Shown here: positions 45,475-56,085 of the stretch, piece by piece | Position numbering within the stretch: position 1 is the stretch's first letter | Layout of the letters: each line of letters starts with the position of its first letter | Assembly (NCBI GenBank): GCA_009928785.1 | Contig: SABY01000004.1 | Location: 1 to 64,000, forward strand | Length of the DNA: 64,000 nt | Reading direction: 5' to 3' | From: Clostridia bacterium | GTDB lineage: Bacteria > Bacteroidota > Bacteroidia > Bacteroidales > 4484-276 | Notes under the pieces: generated by a model | What the model saw: only the letters and a program-made list of their open reading frames with translations | Told to the model about the DNA's origin: nothing | Databases searched by the model: none | Translations under genes and position numbers: made by a program

Positions 45475-46437
45475 TTATTTTCCGCTCTTTTGCTTTCGGG
45501 AAACGATGGCCGAAGCAGAGATGCCGCCAATAAGAATGCCCGCAATGATACCAAGCGACACGGGCGTGGGAATGGGATAAAGATGCGACAGCAGCATTTT
45601 GACACCAACATACGCCAGCACAAACACCAAGCTCAATTTCAGATAACGGAATTTATCCATGAGCGCAGCCAGGGCAAAATAAAGTGAGCGAAGCCCCAGG
45701 ATTGCAAAAACGTTGGAGGTAAAGATGATAAAAGGATCGGTGGTAACGGCAAAGATGGCTGGGATAGAGTCGACGGCAAAGAGCACATCGGAGCTTTCTA
45801 TTACCAGCAGCACCAGCAGCATGGGAGTCATGGCGCGGCGACCATTGATGTGCGTAAAAAATTTGTGCCCGTCGTAATGAGGCGCTACCGGATATATTCG
45901 TTTTGCCAAACGGATAAGCCAGTTTTTGTCGGGATCAAAATCATCCATGCGGGTGGTAAGCATGCGGATGGCCGTAAAAATCAGGAAGCCCCCAAAAACA
46001 TAGATCATCCACGTAAAACGCTCCACCAATGCCACGCCGGCCAGAATCATTGCGGCACGCATCACCAGTGCGCCCAGGATGCCCAGAAATAAAACCCGGT
46101 GTTGGTATTGCAAGGGCACGCGGAAATAAGAGAAAATCAAGGCGATTACAAAAATATTGTCCAGACTTAGCGACTTCTCGATGATGTAGCCTGTGAAAAA
46201 CTTTAGTGCTGCGTCGCTGCCCGAAGTTATGTGATGCTTGCCCAGACCAATGTCGAACCAATTGTGGCTGTAGGCAAAATACACGAAAACGTTGAATACC
46301 AGCGAAAGGAAAATCCAAAAGCCTGTCCATAGCAGCGCCTCACGAACCTTAATGACATGGTCGCGCCGGTTGAACACACCCAGATCGAGCGCCAGCAATA
46401 AAATAATTAATATCAGAAAAGCTCCCCAGAGGATCAT
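45475..46437 (-). CDS. TerC family integral membrane protein
   Basis: LDLGVFNRRDHVIKVREALLWTGFWI; KFFTGYIIEKSLSLDNIFVIALIFSYF; VIESSDVLFAVDSIPAIFAVT. Confidence 0.95.
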   Translation of the reverse strand: MILWGAFLILIILLLALDLGVFNRRDHVIKVREALLWTGFWIFLSLVFNVFVYFAYSHNWFDIGLGKHHITSGSDAALKFFTGYIIEKSLSLDNIFVIALIFSYFRVPLQYQHRVLFLGILGALVMRAAMILAGVALVERFTWMIYVFGGFLIFTAIRMLTTRMDDFDPDKNWLIRLAKRIYPVAPHYDGHKFFTHINGRRAMTPMLLVLLVIESSDVLFAVDSIPAIFAVTTDPFIIFTSNVFAILGLRSLYFALAALMDKFRYLKLSLVFVLAYVGVKMLLSHLYPIPTPVSLGIIAGILIGGISASAIVSRKQKSGK

Positions 46438-46484
46438 GGCAGTAATGAATTATCCAATAATTATTTCCACTTTAAAAATGCGGG

Positions 46485-46492
46485 CAAAGGTA
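46485..46492 (-). promoter_or_regulatory. candidate -7 element (TACCTTTG on minus strand) for terC
   Basis: CAAAGGTA on plus strand upstream of 46437. Confidence 0.35.
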
Positions 46493-46555
46493 TTTCATTT
46501 CGTCTTACTTTGGAGTAATCCGACCAGCCGATTTTTTTATAACCCGACAACTTCT

Positions 46556-48286
46556 TCATCGCACCAGCTTAGCCTGATACGTTTTTTTATTGCCTCGTTC
46601 GTCGGTTACTTCCAGTTTTAGCAAACTGCTGCCTTTGGGCATTCGCGCGTCGATGGTATAAACGAGCAGCTTATTTTTTGCGTCATAATCCATCAATATC
46701 CACTTGTCGTTGATGGTGCCCCGGTAGTCGGCTATCCCCGAAAGGGCGTCGTGGATGCGAAAGGTGATATTTTTTTGACCCGATACATTTTTGCCATTGG
46801 CAATATTAACAGCAGCAATGGACGGAGCCACCGAGTCGATAACCACGGAGTAGTTCCCAAATGACCGAATCGAAGCCACCAGCCAGCCATCTTCCCACTT
46901 TCCGCCAACCGAAATCAGGTCGCCTTTGGGTGGCACTTGCACCACAAGTGCTTTACTTTTGTGGCTGGCCGGAAGTTGCTGCGGCTTCAAATATATTTTG
47001 CCATAATCGTGCATGGGCACACCCACATGGTGAACCTTATAAAGTGGCGTGTAAAAACTTTTGCCCGCCGGCGATTGCGAAAAGGTAAAACTAAGCGTGT
47101 CGTAAAGCGTTCCGCGGGGAAGCTCCAGCCTAAAGTTCTCAGCCAAAAACTCGTTGTCCGTATCCCATTCAAAAACTCTTACGGGTTTTGGATTAACTGT
47201 CATTTGCATCGCAATGCGAAAATCGGGCACCGCTGCCTGCACATAAAATGTAAGCACCGAAGCATTGCAATTGGCGTCTTCTACCACATATTGCAGACGG
47301 TGCAACTTGCCGTCATTAAAATAGACCAGGCCTCTATTTGTAGTTGTTTCATAAACCGAAAGCTTATTGCCCGGCGCTATGTAAGTTTTCTGAAAACGCA
47401 CCTTGCGCCTTGAAAAATCTTCGTAATCGATCATAGAATTGATATAGCGCGATTCGTCAAAGGAGAACTGCTGCATTCGATGGCTGTATTGTTCCGTGGA
47501 ATCCACCACCAATCGCACTGCAAAAACGCCATTCTTGTTATCGGAATCATTGAGCCTGTCATAGGCATCGATGCCGAAATAAAACGTTCCCGCAAGGGAA
47601 ATTGTGTCGCCATCCTTCAACCGGTAATCAAGTCCCCATCCTGCCAAAGCAAATTCAGTTATTTTATTTCGTCCTCGAACAAAACTATTGTTGCCTACCG
47701 GATATATCTTCATACGTTGCATGGTGGGACGCGTAAAGTCGCGGATGTCGAAGCCGAATAGTAGCGGATTTACCGGAATTTCATCAGCGGTAGTACGCAA
47801 TTCAAAGTGCAGATGTGGTCCTCCGGAGCTTCCGCTATTACCCGAAAAAGCTATCATCTGACCCTTTTTTATTTTAAATTGTCCCGGTTCGGGAAAGAGA
47901 TTTACGGCAAACGATTCCAATCGGTATTGCTCTGCGCGCACCCACCGCGCCAGCGAATCAGCAAAGCGGTCGCAGTGGCCGTAAACCGAGGTGTAGCCAT
48001 TGGGATGATCGATATAAACAGCTTTGCCAAAGCCTCCCGCCGATACCGACACGCGCGACACATAACCATCGGCAACAGCCAGCAGTGGCTTGCCGGCAGC
48101 GCCGCCGGTTTTGATGTCGATGCCCGAATGAAGATGATTGCTGCGCAGCTCCCCAAAAGTACCCGACAACAGCATCCTGAAATCCACGGGCGCACGAAAA
48201 TAATCTTGTGGAAAATCCGTCTGCGCCTGCACCCACACATGCTGGGCTAATAGCATCAGCACAATCATCAACAACCTATTCATCAT
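46556..48286 (-). CDS. M23 family metallopeptidase
   Basis: Signal peptide; GTFGELRSNHLHSGIDIKT; GNSGSSGGPHLHFELRTT LytM motifs. Confidence 0.93.
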   Translation of the reverse strand: MMNRLLMIVLMLLAQHVWVQAQTDFPQDYFRAPVDFRMLLSGTFGELRSNHLHSGIDIKTGGAAGKPLLAVADGYVSRVSVSAGGFGKAVYIDHPNGYTSVYGHCDRFADSLARWVRAEQYRLESFAVNLFPEPGQFKIKKGQMIAFSGNSGSSGGPHLHFELRTTADEIPVNPLLFGFDIRDFTRPTMQRMKIYPVGNNSFVRGRNKITEFALAGWGLDYRLKDGDTISLAGTFYFGIDAYDRLNDSDNKNGVFAVRLVVDSTEQYSHRMQQFSFDESRYINSMIDYEDFSRRKVRFQKTYIAPGNKLSVYETTTNRGLVYFNDGKLHRLQYVVEDANCNASVLTFYVQAAVPDFRIAMQMTVNPKPVRVFEWDTDNEFLAENFRLELPRGTLYDTLSFTFSQSPAGKSFYTPLYKVHHVGVPMHDYGKIYLKPQQLPASHKSKALVVQVPPKGDLISVGGKWEDGWLVASIRSFGNYSVVIDSVAPSIAAVNIANGKNVSGQKNITFRIHDALSGIADYRGTINDKWILMDYDAKNKLLVYTIDARMPKGSSLLKLEVTDERGNKKTYQAKLVR

Positions 48287-48623
48287 TATTATCCATAATT
48301 TTTATAAAAATATTTTTTTGGGCGGCAAACCGTAAAAGAAGTGGGTAGTCGGCAGCCAACAGTTCCCACGATTGGAAGTGCAAGCGATGCTAATGCTAAG
48401 AGGGATGGCATCCACGATTATCCAATTATTAAAGTAATAAGGCGTCGTTTGATTAAGAAATAAGGTTTTTATTTCCTCCGTTTTGAAAGTGCTATTTCAA
48501 ATCATTAGATGCAATTTGACCGTTCGACAAGCTGGTTTCGACAAGCTCAACCACCGCAACCACCGCAATCAAATCAAACAGCTATGGTTTCGGCAATCCA
48601 ACAACCCGGCAACTTTGTCCTAT

Positions 48624-49397
48624 TTAAAACGATCGGATAATCGTCAGGAAATCATCGGCTTTCAGAGATGCGCCCCCTACTAATCCGCCATCAACATCTG
48701 CATTGGCGAAAAGCTCTGCAGCATTTTTGGCACTCACTGATCCACCGTAAAGAATGGGGATTTGCTGCGCAAGTTCTTTACCATATTGTTTGGTCAAAAG
48801 TTCACGGATGTAGGCGTGCATCTCCTGCGCCTGCTCCGAAGTAGCCGTTACACCCGTACCGATAGCCCACACTGGCTCGTAAGCAATCACAATTTTCCTG
48901 ATGGTTTCCTCTTCCAAATGAAACAACGACTGTGAAATCTGTTCTTCCACCCATTTAAAATGGCCTTCCTTCTGGCGTACTTCCAATGGCTCGCCACAAC
49001 AAAAAATCGGCACCAACTTGCGGCTTAGCGCCAAATCCACTTTGGCGGCAAGCATAGCAGCATTTTCTTTAAAATATTCGCGGCGCTCGCTGTGGCCAAT
49101 GATTACATACTCCGCCCCTATCGATCGGATCATATCCACACTTACTTCGCCGGTATAGGCGCCTTTGTCTTTGTGGCTGCAATTTTGGGCAGCGATGTGC
49201 ACCTGTGGATTAAATTTAACGTGCTCTACCGCCGCAGCCAGCGTAATAAATGGTGGCGCGAGAACAATTTCCATCTCACCCACTTTTTGCTTAGGCGGGT
49301 TTTGCTCCAGACCTTTCATCAAATCATTTATCAACTGCACTCCTTCATCGAGCGTGGTATTCATTTTCCAGTTTCCGGCAGCTATTTTCTTTCTCAT
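48624..49397 (-). CDS. tpiA: triose-phosphate isomerase
   Basis: RKKIAAGNWKMNTTLDE; GHSERREYF; AYEPVWAIGTGVTATSEQAQEMHAYIR; YGGSVSAKNAAELF. Confidence 0.98.
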   Translation of the reverse strand: MRKKIAAGNWKMNTTLDEGVQLINDLMKGLEQNPPKQKVGEMEIVLAPPFITLAAAVEHVKFNPQVHIAAQNCSHKDKGAYTGEVSVDMIRSIGAEYVIIGHSERREYFKENAAMLAAKVDLALSRKLVPIFCCGEPLEVRQKEGHFKWVEEQISQSLFHLEEETIRKIVIAYEPVWAIGTGVTATSEQAQEMHAYIRELLTKQYGKELAQQIPILYGGSVSAKNAAELFANADVDGGLVGGASLKADDFLTIIRSF

Positions 49398-49430
49398 AAT
49401 ATTCAGATTTTAAATTAACAAATAAGTCTG

Positions 49431-49438
49431 CAAAGCTA
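49431..49438 (-). promoter_or_regulatory. candidate tpiA -7 element (TAGCTTTG on minus strand)
   Basis: CAAAGCTA on plus strand, 34 nt upstream of tpiA. Confidence 0.4.
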
Positions 49439-49494
49439 CTATGTTAGCACCGATTAAAAAATCAGTGAAGCATACTTTAATAATTTTAAAGAAA

Positions 49495-49516
49495 AAGCCC
49501 GCCACGTGGCAGGCTT
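49495..49516 (-). terminator. candidate terminator hairpin AAGCCcGCCACGTGGCaGGCTT
   Basis: Stem followed on the minus strand by a T-rich tract (ctttttcttt); downstream of the TonB receptor gene. Confidence 0.55.
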
Positions 49517-49604
49517 CCTTTCTTCTTTGCATTTTTTATCAATCACAAAAAACCCGGAGAAGAAACAGCGTTAGCTGCGCCTTATTTGGTTTCGGGAGTC
49601 GTTT

Positions 49605-49757
49605 CGCCTCTTTGTCGCCTCATCGCTACGTCGCCTCATCGCCTCATCGCTTCGTCGCCTCATCGCCTCATCGCCTCATCGCTTCGTCGCCTCATCGCCT
49701 CATCGCCTCATCGCTTCGTCGCTTCGTCGCTTCGTCGCTTCGTCGCTTCGTCGCTGT
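49605..49757. repeat. 8-bp tandem repeat array (TCGCCTCA / TCGCTTCG)
   Basis: Direct reading, about 18 units with two interspersed variants. Confidence 0.95.
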
Positions 49758-49830
49758 AATTTTCTAATCAAGCGCCTTCTTCGTTTTCTCTGCGTCCTCC
49801 TTAGTTTTCTCAAACAAAAAAATCAAAACA

Positions 49831-52239
49831 TCAAAATGTAAATCTCACCGATCCGATAAAATTTACTCCCGGCCCGGCGATGCCGGACGAATAGGGTCGA
49901 TAGCGCTGGTCGGTGATATTTTCGGCGCCTGCAGTAATGCTCAGATAGTCGGTGAACTGGTAGAGCATTTTAAAATTGAGCGTGTACCAGGATGGCGAGT
50001 AAGGATTTCCGTTGCTGTCGATGGCATACATATAGTCTTTGTCGCGCTCGGAAGGAGCCAGGTTGTCATAAGAAACTTCGCCATTGAAGATGGTATATAA
50101 ATCAGCCTTTAAGCGTGCACGCGAGTAAGTTACGTGAAAGCGCCCAAACCAGGGAGCTGCATGACGCAATGGTGCGGTAGTGCCATCGTCGAGCTCTTCT
50201 TCGCCATGCTGATAGTTGAAGTGCCCGGCCAATCCGAATCCTGCCGGCAGATCAGCTTCTACATCGAACTGAAATCCATAAACAAAGGCGCTGGCTGCAT
50301 TCTGTATTGCCTCCACACGGCTTAGCTCGCCATCGTACATGATACTGTCGGCGCCATTAAGCGTGTAATCGCGGCGCACTAATGCATCTTCCAGGAGCGT
50401 GTAAAAGACGGATAAATCCACTTCCAGAAAATCAGCAAACCGGCGCGTCACCGAAACCTCGGTATTATAAGCATATTCAGGTTTCAGATCGGGATTGGGA
50501 ACTACCACTGCGCCAGGCTCCGAATCGAATACCTTGCCCACATCGTCCATGTTGGGCGAACGGAACCCTGTGGAAAGGTTGGCGCCAAAATGCCAGTTGT
50601 TATCTGTTTTCACACTAATGCCGGCGCTGCCTGTTAGGGCGCCGTTGGTGATGCTGGCCGTTGTGAACGGAAAAGGATAATACGTGGTATCGAAAGTGGC
50701 GTCGAGCGTAATCAGATTATAACGCAAACCTCCCTGGAAAGTGACGTTCCGGCTTATAGCACGCACATAGCTGGCATAGGCCGCATAGCTGTTGTAAGTG
50801 CTGCCATCAGGATAACGCGAAGCGGCTGGAACCACCACATTGGTTTCGATATTCTCATCGTCGCCGGTAGAATGCACTTTGTTGAGCGCCATTTCCAGGC
50901 CATAATAAAGTCGGTTTTTTTCGTCGAATTTTTTATCAAAATCCAGGTTGGCCGTCACCACATCCACTTTTTCGGTGCGGTTGATTAGCCAGGGTTTGCC
51001 AAAGTCGCGGTCGTGGCGGCTTTCCTCAAAAAACTGATGCGCCACTGTAAACGCAGCTCTATCGTACAATCCGGTAGCTTTTTGTGTGGTAATGGCAAGA
51101 TTATTCATCATCCAAACCTGCGGGCCGTAATACCACTCGGCCGAACGCAATTTCGCTCCTTTATACCGGATCAACCGGTCGTAGCGCGAGTAATCAGAAG
51201 TTGTAGAATAATGAAAGCCATAGTTAAAATCCCAGTCTTTGTTGGGTTGGAAGCGAATCTTCTGCATCACATTGTATTTGGAATAGCCTGTTGGAACCTG
51301 CACCATAGGATCGCTGTTGGGAACTACAGAGTCCTGGCCATTAATACGCGTAGCATATTCTGGTCGCAGATATTCATCGGGGCCATGGCTGCCCATTTTC
51401 AGGTCGTCGAAGTTGGTGAAGCTGGCGCTGGTGCGCAATGCCCATTTTTTCCAACCTACATTTACATCAAAATGGCCGGTGGTTTCGTTGCTTGCCGAAG
51501 CGTAGCGTGCTACGGCAGCACCTTTTACCAACGGTTTTCCGTTGACTGAAAGCAAAGGTTTGAGCGTATAGAAATTCATCACCCCGCCAATAGCATCACT
51601 TCCGTAAATCACGGAGCCTGGGCCATAAATCACCTCGGTGCTCTGCAGGGAGAAAGGATCGACATTAATTACATTTTGCAGATTGCCGCTGCGAAATATG
51701 GCGTTGTTCATACGTACGCCATCCACCGTTATCAGCACGCGGTTGGCAGCAAAGCCACGAATCATCGGACTGCCGCCACCCAATTGGCTCTTCTGCATGA
51801 AGACGCCTCCGGAAAGTTCCAGCATATCAGCGGCTGTGCCAGGATTTTGTAAAACAACCTGCACCGGGGTAATGGTGGTGATCTTGTTGGGCACTTCGCC
51901 AATATGCTGTTCCCAGCGGCTTGCCGACACCACTACTTCATCGAGATAAATCTGCGATGGGTCAAGCATGGCCACGAAATTCTGCTGCTGCAGTTTAGCG
52001 TAGCTGGTGGTAAGGCTTTGGTATCCCATCAAACGGATGAGGATATCTGTGGCGCCATCAAAAGCCGAAACGTCAGCCTGGCCGCGCACGTTGGTTACAG
52101 CCGAATGGCTGCCGGCGGCGCTATAAATAGTTACAAATTCGAGTGGCTGAAGCGTCACATTGTCTTTTACGGTGAGATTTTGCCCGAAAGTAGTGACGCT
52201 CCACAAAATAGTTAAAAACAAAATGAAGTATTTTTTCAT
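49831..52239 (-). CDS. TonB-dependent receptor with carboxypeptidase-like regulatory domain
   Basis: Signal peptide, IYLDEVVVSASRWEQHIGEVPNKITTITPVQV plug, QLGGGSPMIRGFAANRVLITVDGVRMNNAI, C-terminal ISITAGAENITDQRYRPYSSGI...FIGSVRFTF. Confidence 0.93.
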   Translation of the reverse strand: MKKYFILFLTILWSVTTFGQNLTVKDNVTLQPLEFVTIYSAAGSHSAVTNVRGQADVSAFDGATDILIRLMGYQSLTTSYAKLQQQNFVAMLDPSQIYLDEVVVSASRWEQHIGEVPNKITTITPVQVVLQNPGTAADMLELSGGVFMQKSQLGGGSPMIRGFAANRVLITVDGVRMNNAIFRSGNLQNVINVDPFSLQSTEVIYGPGSVIYGSDAIGGVMNFYTLKPLLSVNGKPLVKGAAVARYASASNETTGHFDVNVGWKKWALRTSASFTNFDDLKMGSHGPDEYLRPEYATRINGQDSVVPNSDPMVQVPTGYSKYNVMQKIRFQPNKDWDFNYGFHYSTTSDYSRYDRLIRYKGAKLRSAEWYYGPQVWMMNNLAITTQKATGLYDRAAFTVAHQFFEESRHDRDFGKPWLINRTEKVDVVTANLDFDKKFDEKNRLYYGLEMALNKVHSTGDDENIETNVVVPAASRYPDGSTYNSYAAYASYVRAISRNVTFQGGLRYNLITLDATFDTTYYPFPFTTASITNGALTGSAGISVKTDNNWHFGANLSTGFRSPNMDDVGKVFDSEPGAVVVPNPDLKPEYAYNTEVSVTRRFADFLEVDLSVFYTLLEDALVRRDYTLNGADSIMYDGELSRVEAIQNAASAFVYGFQFDVEADLPAGFGLAGHFNYQHGEEELDDGTTAPLRHAAPWFGRFHVTYSRARLKADLYTIFNGEVSYDNLAPSERDKDYMYAIDSNGNPYSPSWYTLNFKMLYQFTDYLSITAGAENITDQRYRPYSSGIAGPGVNFIGSVRFTF

Positions 52240-52309
52240 CAGTTTAGTAAAAGTTTAGTTTATTAAAAAAATAAATATCCGATACTTCCCGCCACACCGC
52301 TTTTTCTAT

Positions 52310-52329
52310 TGCTGCATCATAATGCAGCA
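52310..52329. promoter_or_regulatory. perfect 8-bp stem hairpin TGCTGCAT-CATA-ATGCAGCA
   Basis: Between the 174-aa gene and the TonB receptor gene. Confidence 0.5.
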
Positions 52330-52442
52330 CATCATAGTATTTGCGTAAAGCAGATATGCATGCTTGTGATTTACAGCAAACTGTGCAATAACAAAGGAAT
52401 GAATCAAAAGGAGACGGAAAATCAATTGAAATAAAAAACCAA

Positions 52443-52967
52443 CTAAACTTTTGGAGGAGGGCTTACCGTGGAGGGTTGAAAAGTTATGATGCTGAAACGG
52501 TCGGCATCAGGCAATAAAACGAGGTAAAAAATATTTCTGGCAAATGGTTGCGACAAATCATTGCAAAACCAGTTGTAGGCCAGCCGGGAATTTATTTGAG
52601 GTGTTGCCGCCGGATGGGATTTTCCGGGATTAACAATTTTGAGCAGATGTTTCATCAGGAGCGTCTCGCGGTGGTCGTGCACACAGGCAATGTAAACTGA
52701 ATCACCTTGAATGACCTGGCGCACTACATCGTACATTTTGCCGCCATACACAAACTCCCGCTCATGCACCCATCGCACCTCTTTGGGCGTGTAGCGATGA
52801 AACACGAAATGGATGAGTTCAGCCTCATCCGCCCCCTTCCTGAGGCGTTCTTCCATTTTCATCCTGGCGGCGGATTGTTGTAATTTTATCAACAAAAACA
52901 TACCCGCTCCCGGACTTAGGATCAAAAATAAGAGCAATATGGAAGCTACTTTCTTCATCGGCTGCAA
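52443..52967 (-). CDS. hypothetical membrane-anchored protein upstream of TonB receptor
   Basis: 174 aa; N-terminal TM; same strand as the TonB receptor. Confidence 0.6.
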   Translation of the reverse strand: MQPMKKVASILLLFLILSPGAGMFLLIKLQQSAARMKMEERLRKGADEAELIHFVFHRYTPKEVRWVHEREFVYGGKMYDVVRQVIQGDSVYIACVHDHRETLLMKHLLKIVNPGKSHPAATPQINSRLAYNWFCNDLSQPFARNIFYLVLLPDADRFSIITFQPSTVSPPPKV

Positions 52968-53036
52968 AACTAAATATTTGTTTTATTTTGCCACTTGTCG
53001 AAATATGGTATTTTTACCTTGTTTAATCGCGGAGCA

Positions 53037-56000
53037 ATGAAAACAGATACAGAGTTTAAGCATGATCAGGTAGTTATTTTGTGGGATCAATTTGGCGCCA
53101 CGGCGCAGGAAGACCTCTTTTCGTTTTATCATCAAAAGATCGACGATCTCAGCCACCTCATCAGCAGCTATCAGCACCAATACACCAACCTTCAGCAAAG
53201 CGCAGCCAAAACCAACAATAATGTTGAATGCTTGCTCCATTTCACTGCCGAATTGTTAAAGTTGCTGATGGATCACCAGCAAAATATGCTTTCGGTTGAT
53301 TCTGCTAAGGTAACGGGCGCCTATCGGCAAGGCCTCGACGCGCAGCTCAAAACGATGCCACGTACGCTGAAGCCACGTGAAATCTTTAAGCCCTATGCCA
53401 TTCGCCGCACCGACACTCCGGCAGTTTGGTGGCGCAAAGTGCGCATCAATAGTCGATTTAAAATTAAACACCTTTCCAAAAAAGCCATCAACCCGTTGCG
53501 TCGTCTTTTTAAGATGAAACCCTACGATCTGGTGACATGGCGTGTGCGAAAGGTTCCTTTCAGGCTGATGGCTCTGCAATATTTGCACACAAGCCTTGCT
53601 GAGGTGCTGGCTCCGGTGACGTGGCAATTTATGCAAGAGATAAACAAAGTACTGATGCAGTTGTGGAAGTTTGATAATGAAACCGACGAAGCTATTCAGC
53701 AATTGTTAACCAAAAGCCTTCAACCAGCGGATATCACTTCTGCACTTCATCCGGAGGAAGCCGATGCGCTAACAAAGAAGTTGCAGCAAGAGTTGCAACA
53801 AATAGAATCAAAATACCGACAGGAGATAAACCAGATTTTTGCTACCTCGGCCACAAATCTGGATAAAGCATTGCCCATCGCTGACACCCCTGACCTAAGT
53901 CTTCGACGCCTCAACCCACGGCGGCTGGAAGCCCAACGCCAACTTGCTATCGAAAAGTTTGACGCCGGATTGAGAAGATGGGAAAACACCCATCGCACAC
54001 TTTTCGACGACTGGGCTATCGACGCAGAAATAGTTTTGCTTTATTACAAAGTTCTCACCCGGATCGGTGAATTGCGCGGGCAAATAGATAGCTATATTGA
54101 GCAAACCCTGATGCCTGATTTCGACAAGCTGCGGAGTTTCCTAAAGGCTTCGAAAAACCGGATAAAAAAGGAAGACAGCACATTAAAACAATTGTCGGAC
54201 TCGCTACCGGCAGAGCGTCGAAAACTAAACCATGAGTTAATCGATACTTTACTGGCTAAAATCATCGAAGTGCTCTCGGTTGGTTTCATTGACGATATTC
54301 TGGATTTCGAGGGCAAAACACTGGCTGCGGCCGATCAGGTTACCGATAAGCGGAGCTTTGTAAAAAACATGAACTATGAAAAAGGTGTCCGCGACAGCGA
54401 GATCAACTATATTTCACCCCGTGAGCTGTTGCATTTTGAAGCATTGCCCCATTTCCGTAAGGCCATTGTAAAAACAAATGCACAAGTGCGCGAGCTGCTC
54501 GAAAACGCCCGGCTCAAACTACTGGCTATGGGGACAGTTGCGGACTTTAGCCTCGAATCGGCCATTATGCTGCCCGATCAAAAACATGTTACCGTCGGCG
54601 AAGTGCTCACTGTAGCCACCGAGGGTTATGCGCGTGCCGAAGATCATTTGAATCAGGCGATAGTACTAATCAAAAATATCTACAACCAACCGTACGCCGA
54701 CCTGCGACAGGCGGTGCACGTGTTCAATACCGAGATTCAGTCGCTCAAAAATACCGACAATATCCTCGACCTCAACTTGCGCATTGCCCGCATCAAAGCC
54801 ATCAACCGATCGAAGAAAGTACGCCAGGAGGCGGTAAAATGGGTGCGCAACATCGCTCCCCAGGCTGCAAATATGCTGCGCAACAGATTTTCTGATACCT
54901 ACGCCTGGATACTGAAACTGCGGCATCGCATAGGTTTTGCTCCGCCGCGCAAACATATCTCTTACGAGCTTACCGAATTTATCAGCCAGTCGGAGCAGTC
55001 GCTCGAGAAATTACCATTTGTTTATCAAAGACTTTATCAATTACGCCCTACCGACGAGGATCGTTTTTTTGTGAATCGGCTTACTGAGATCGACCTAATG
55101 AAATTGGCTTTCGACGACTGGCAGAAAGAGCGTTATGTGACGGTAGCCGTTCTGGGTGAAAAAGGCAGCGGCATCACCTCGTTTATCAACTATTACTTGC
55201 GCGATGCGGCTCCGGCACTAAAGATCATCCACGAAGAGCCAAAAACCAGGGTTTCGCAGGTGGATGAATATCTGCGATTTTTTGAAAACCTGCTGGGGAT
55301 CGAAAAGTTTGAAAACAACCGACAAATAATAGATTACCTCAATAACCTTCCCGAAAAGCAGATCATTATCCTGGAGAACATGCAGCGGTTTTATCTGAAA
55401 AAAATTACCGGCTTCGCATGTATGAAATTGTTTTTTGAGCTGATGATGCAAACGTCCCGCAAGGTTTTTTGGATCATCAGCTTCACGGTGCATGCGTGGG
55501 ATTATCTCAACCTGACCATTCACGTCTCCGACCAGTTTGTGCGGGAGGTTGGCCTCACACAACTCGACCAAATTACCATTATGAATATTATCCTGAAACG
55601 CAACAGCCTGAGTGGCTACAAAATTGCTTTTGAGCCTTCTGACGAAAATATCGTTTCACGAAGCTATAAAAACCTTAATGAAGAAGAAAAACAAAGCTAC
55701 CTGCAAAAGCAATATTTTGAAAACCTGCGACATCTTTCCAACGGTAACATCAGTCTGGCGCAACTATACTGGCTGCGCAGTATCCACAGCATCACCGACG
55801 ACACCATCACCATCTCTTCCATACATGAGATAGATGTTTCGTTTGTAAAAGAACTGCCTCCCGATTATCTTTTTACCCTGCATGCCATCCTGGTACACGA
55901 CGGCCTGACCACGGAAGCTTATGGTGATATTTTCCACATGTCGGCCACACAAGCCCAAGGTCTTTTGTTGCCGCTGCTCGAAAAAGGATTGCTTACCAAA

Positions 56001-56081
56001 GCCGACAACACCTATACCATCAACCCGATTATCTTTAGGCAGGTGGTGAATCTTTTGAAATCACGAAACTTTATCAATTAA
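53037..56081 (+). CDS. large helical protein with C-terminal AAA-like/winged-helix region and degenerate P-loop
   Basis: VAVLGEKGSGITSFINYYLRDAAP (P-loop-like), KQIIILENMQRFYLKK (Walker B-like), C-terminal HMSATQAQGLLLPLLEKGLLTKADNTYTINPI (wHTH-like). Confidence 0.75.
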   Translation: MKTDTEFKHDQVVILWDQFGATAQEDLFSFYHQKIDDLSHLISSYQHQYTNLQQSAAKTNNNVECLLHFTAELLKLLMDHQQNMLSVDSAKVTGAYRQGLDAQLKTMPRTLKPREIFKPYAIRRTDTPAVWWRKVRINSRFKIKHLSKKAINPLRRLFKMKPYDLVTWRVRKVPFRLMALQYLHTSLAEVLAPVTWQFMQEINKVLMQLWKFDNETDEAIQQLLTKSLQPADITSALHPEEADALTKKLQQELQQIESKYRQEINQIFATSATNLDKALPIADTPDLSLRRLNPRRLEAQRQLAIEKFDAGLRRWENTHRTLFDDWAIDAEIVLLYYKVLTRIGELRGQIDSYIEQTLMPDFDKLRSFLKASKNRIKKEDSTLKQLSDSLPAERRKLNHELIDTLLAKIIEVLSVGFIDDILDFEGKTLAAADQVTDKRSFVKNMNYEKGVRDSEINYISPRELLHFEALPHFRKAIVKTNAQVRELLENARLKLLAMGTVADFSLESAIMLPDQKHVTVGEVLTVATEGYARAEDHLNQAIVLIKNIYNQPYADLRQAVHVFNTEIQSLKNTDNILDLNLRIARIKAINRSKKVRQEAVKWVRNIAPQAANMLRNRFSDTYAWILKLRHRIGFAPPRKHISYELTEFISQSEQSLEKLPFVYQRLYQLRPTDEDRFFVNRLTEIDLMKLAFDDWQKERYVTVAVLGEKGSGITSFINYYLRDAAPALKIIHEEPKTRVSQVDEYLRFFENLLGIEKFENNRQIIDYLNNLPEKQIIILENMQRFYLKKITGFACMKLFFELMMQTSRKVFWIISFTVHAWDYLNLTIHVSDQFVREVGLTQLDQITIMNIILKRNSLSGYKIAFEPSDENIVSRSYKNLNEEEKQSYLQKQYFENLRHLSNGNISLAQLYWLRSIHSITDDTITISSIHEIDVSFVKELPPDYLFTLHAILVHDGLTTEAYGDIFHMSATQAQGLLLPLLEKGLLTKADNTYTINPIIFRQVVNLLKSRNFIN

Positions 56082-56085
56082 TATC

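Noticed and set aside
49605-49757. Possible CRISPR array
   Set aside because: Unit is 8 bp with no spacers; no cas genes nearby.
49441-49767. 108-aa ORF with SSPHRLIASSPHRF repeats
   Set aside because: Product of translating the 8-bp tandem array (period 24 nt = 8 aa).
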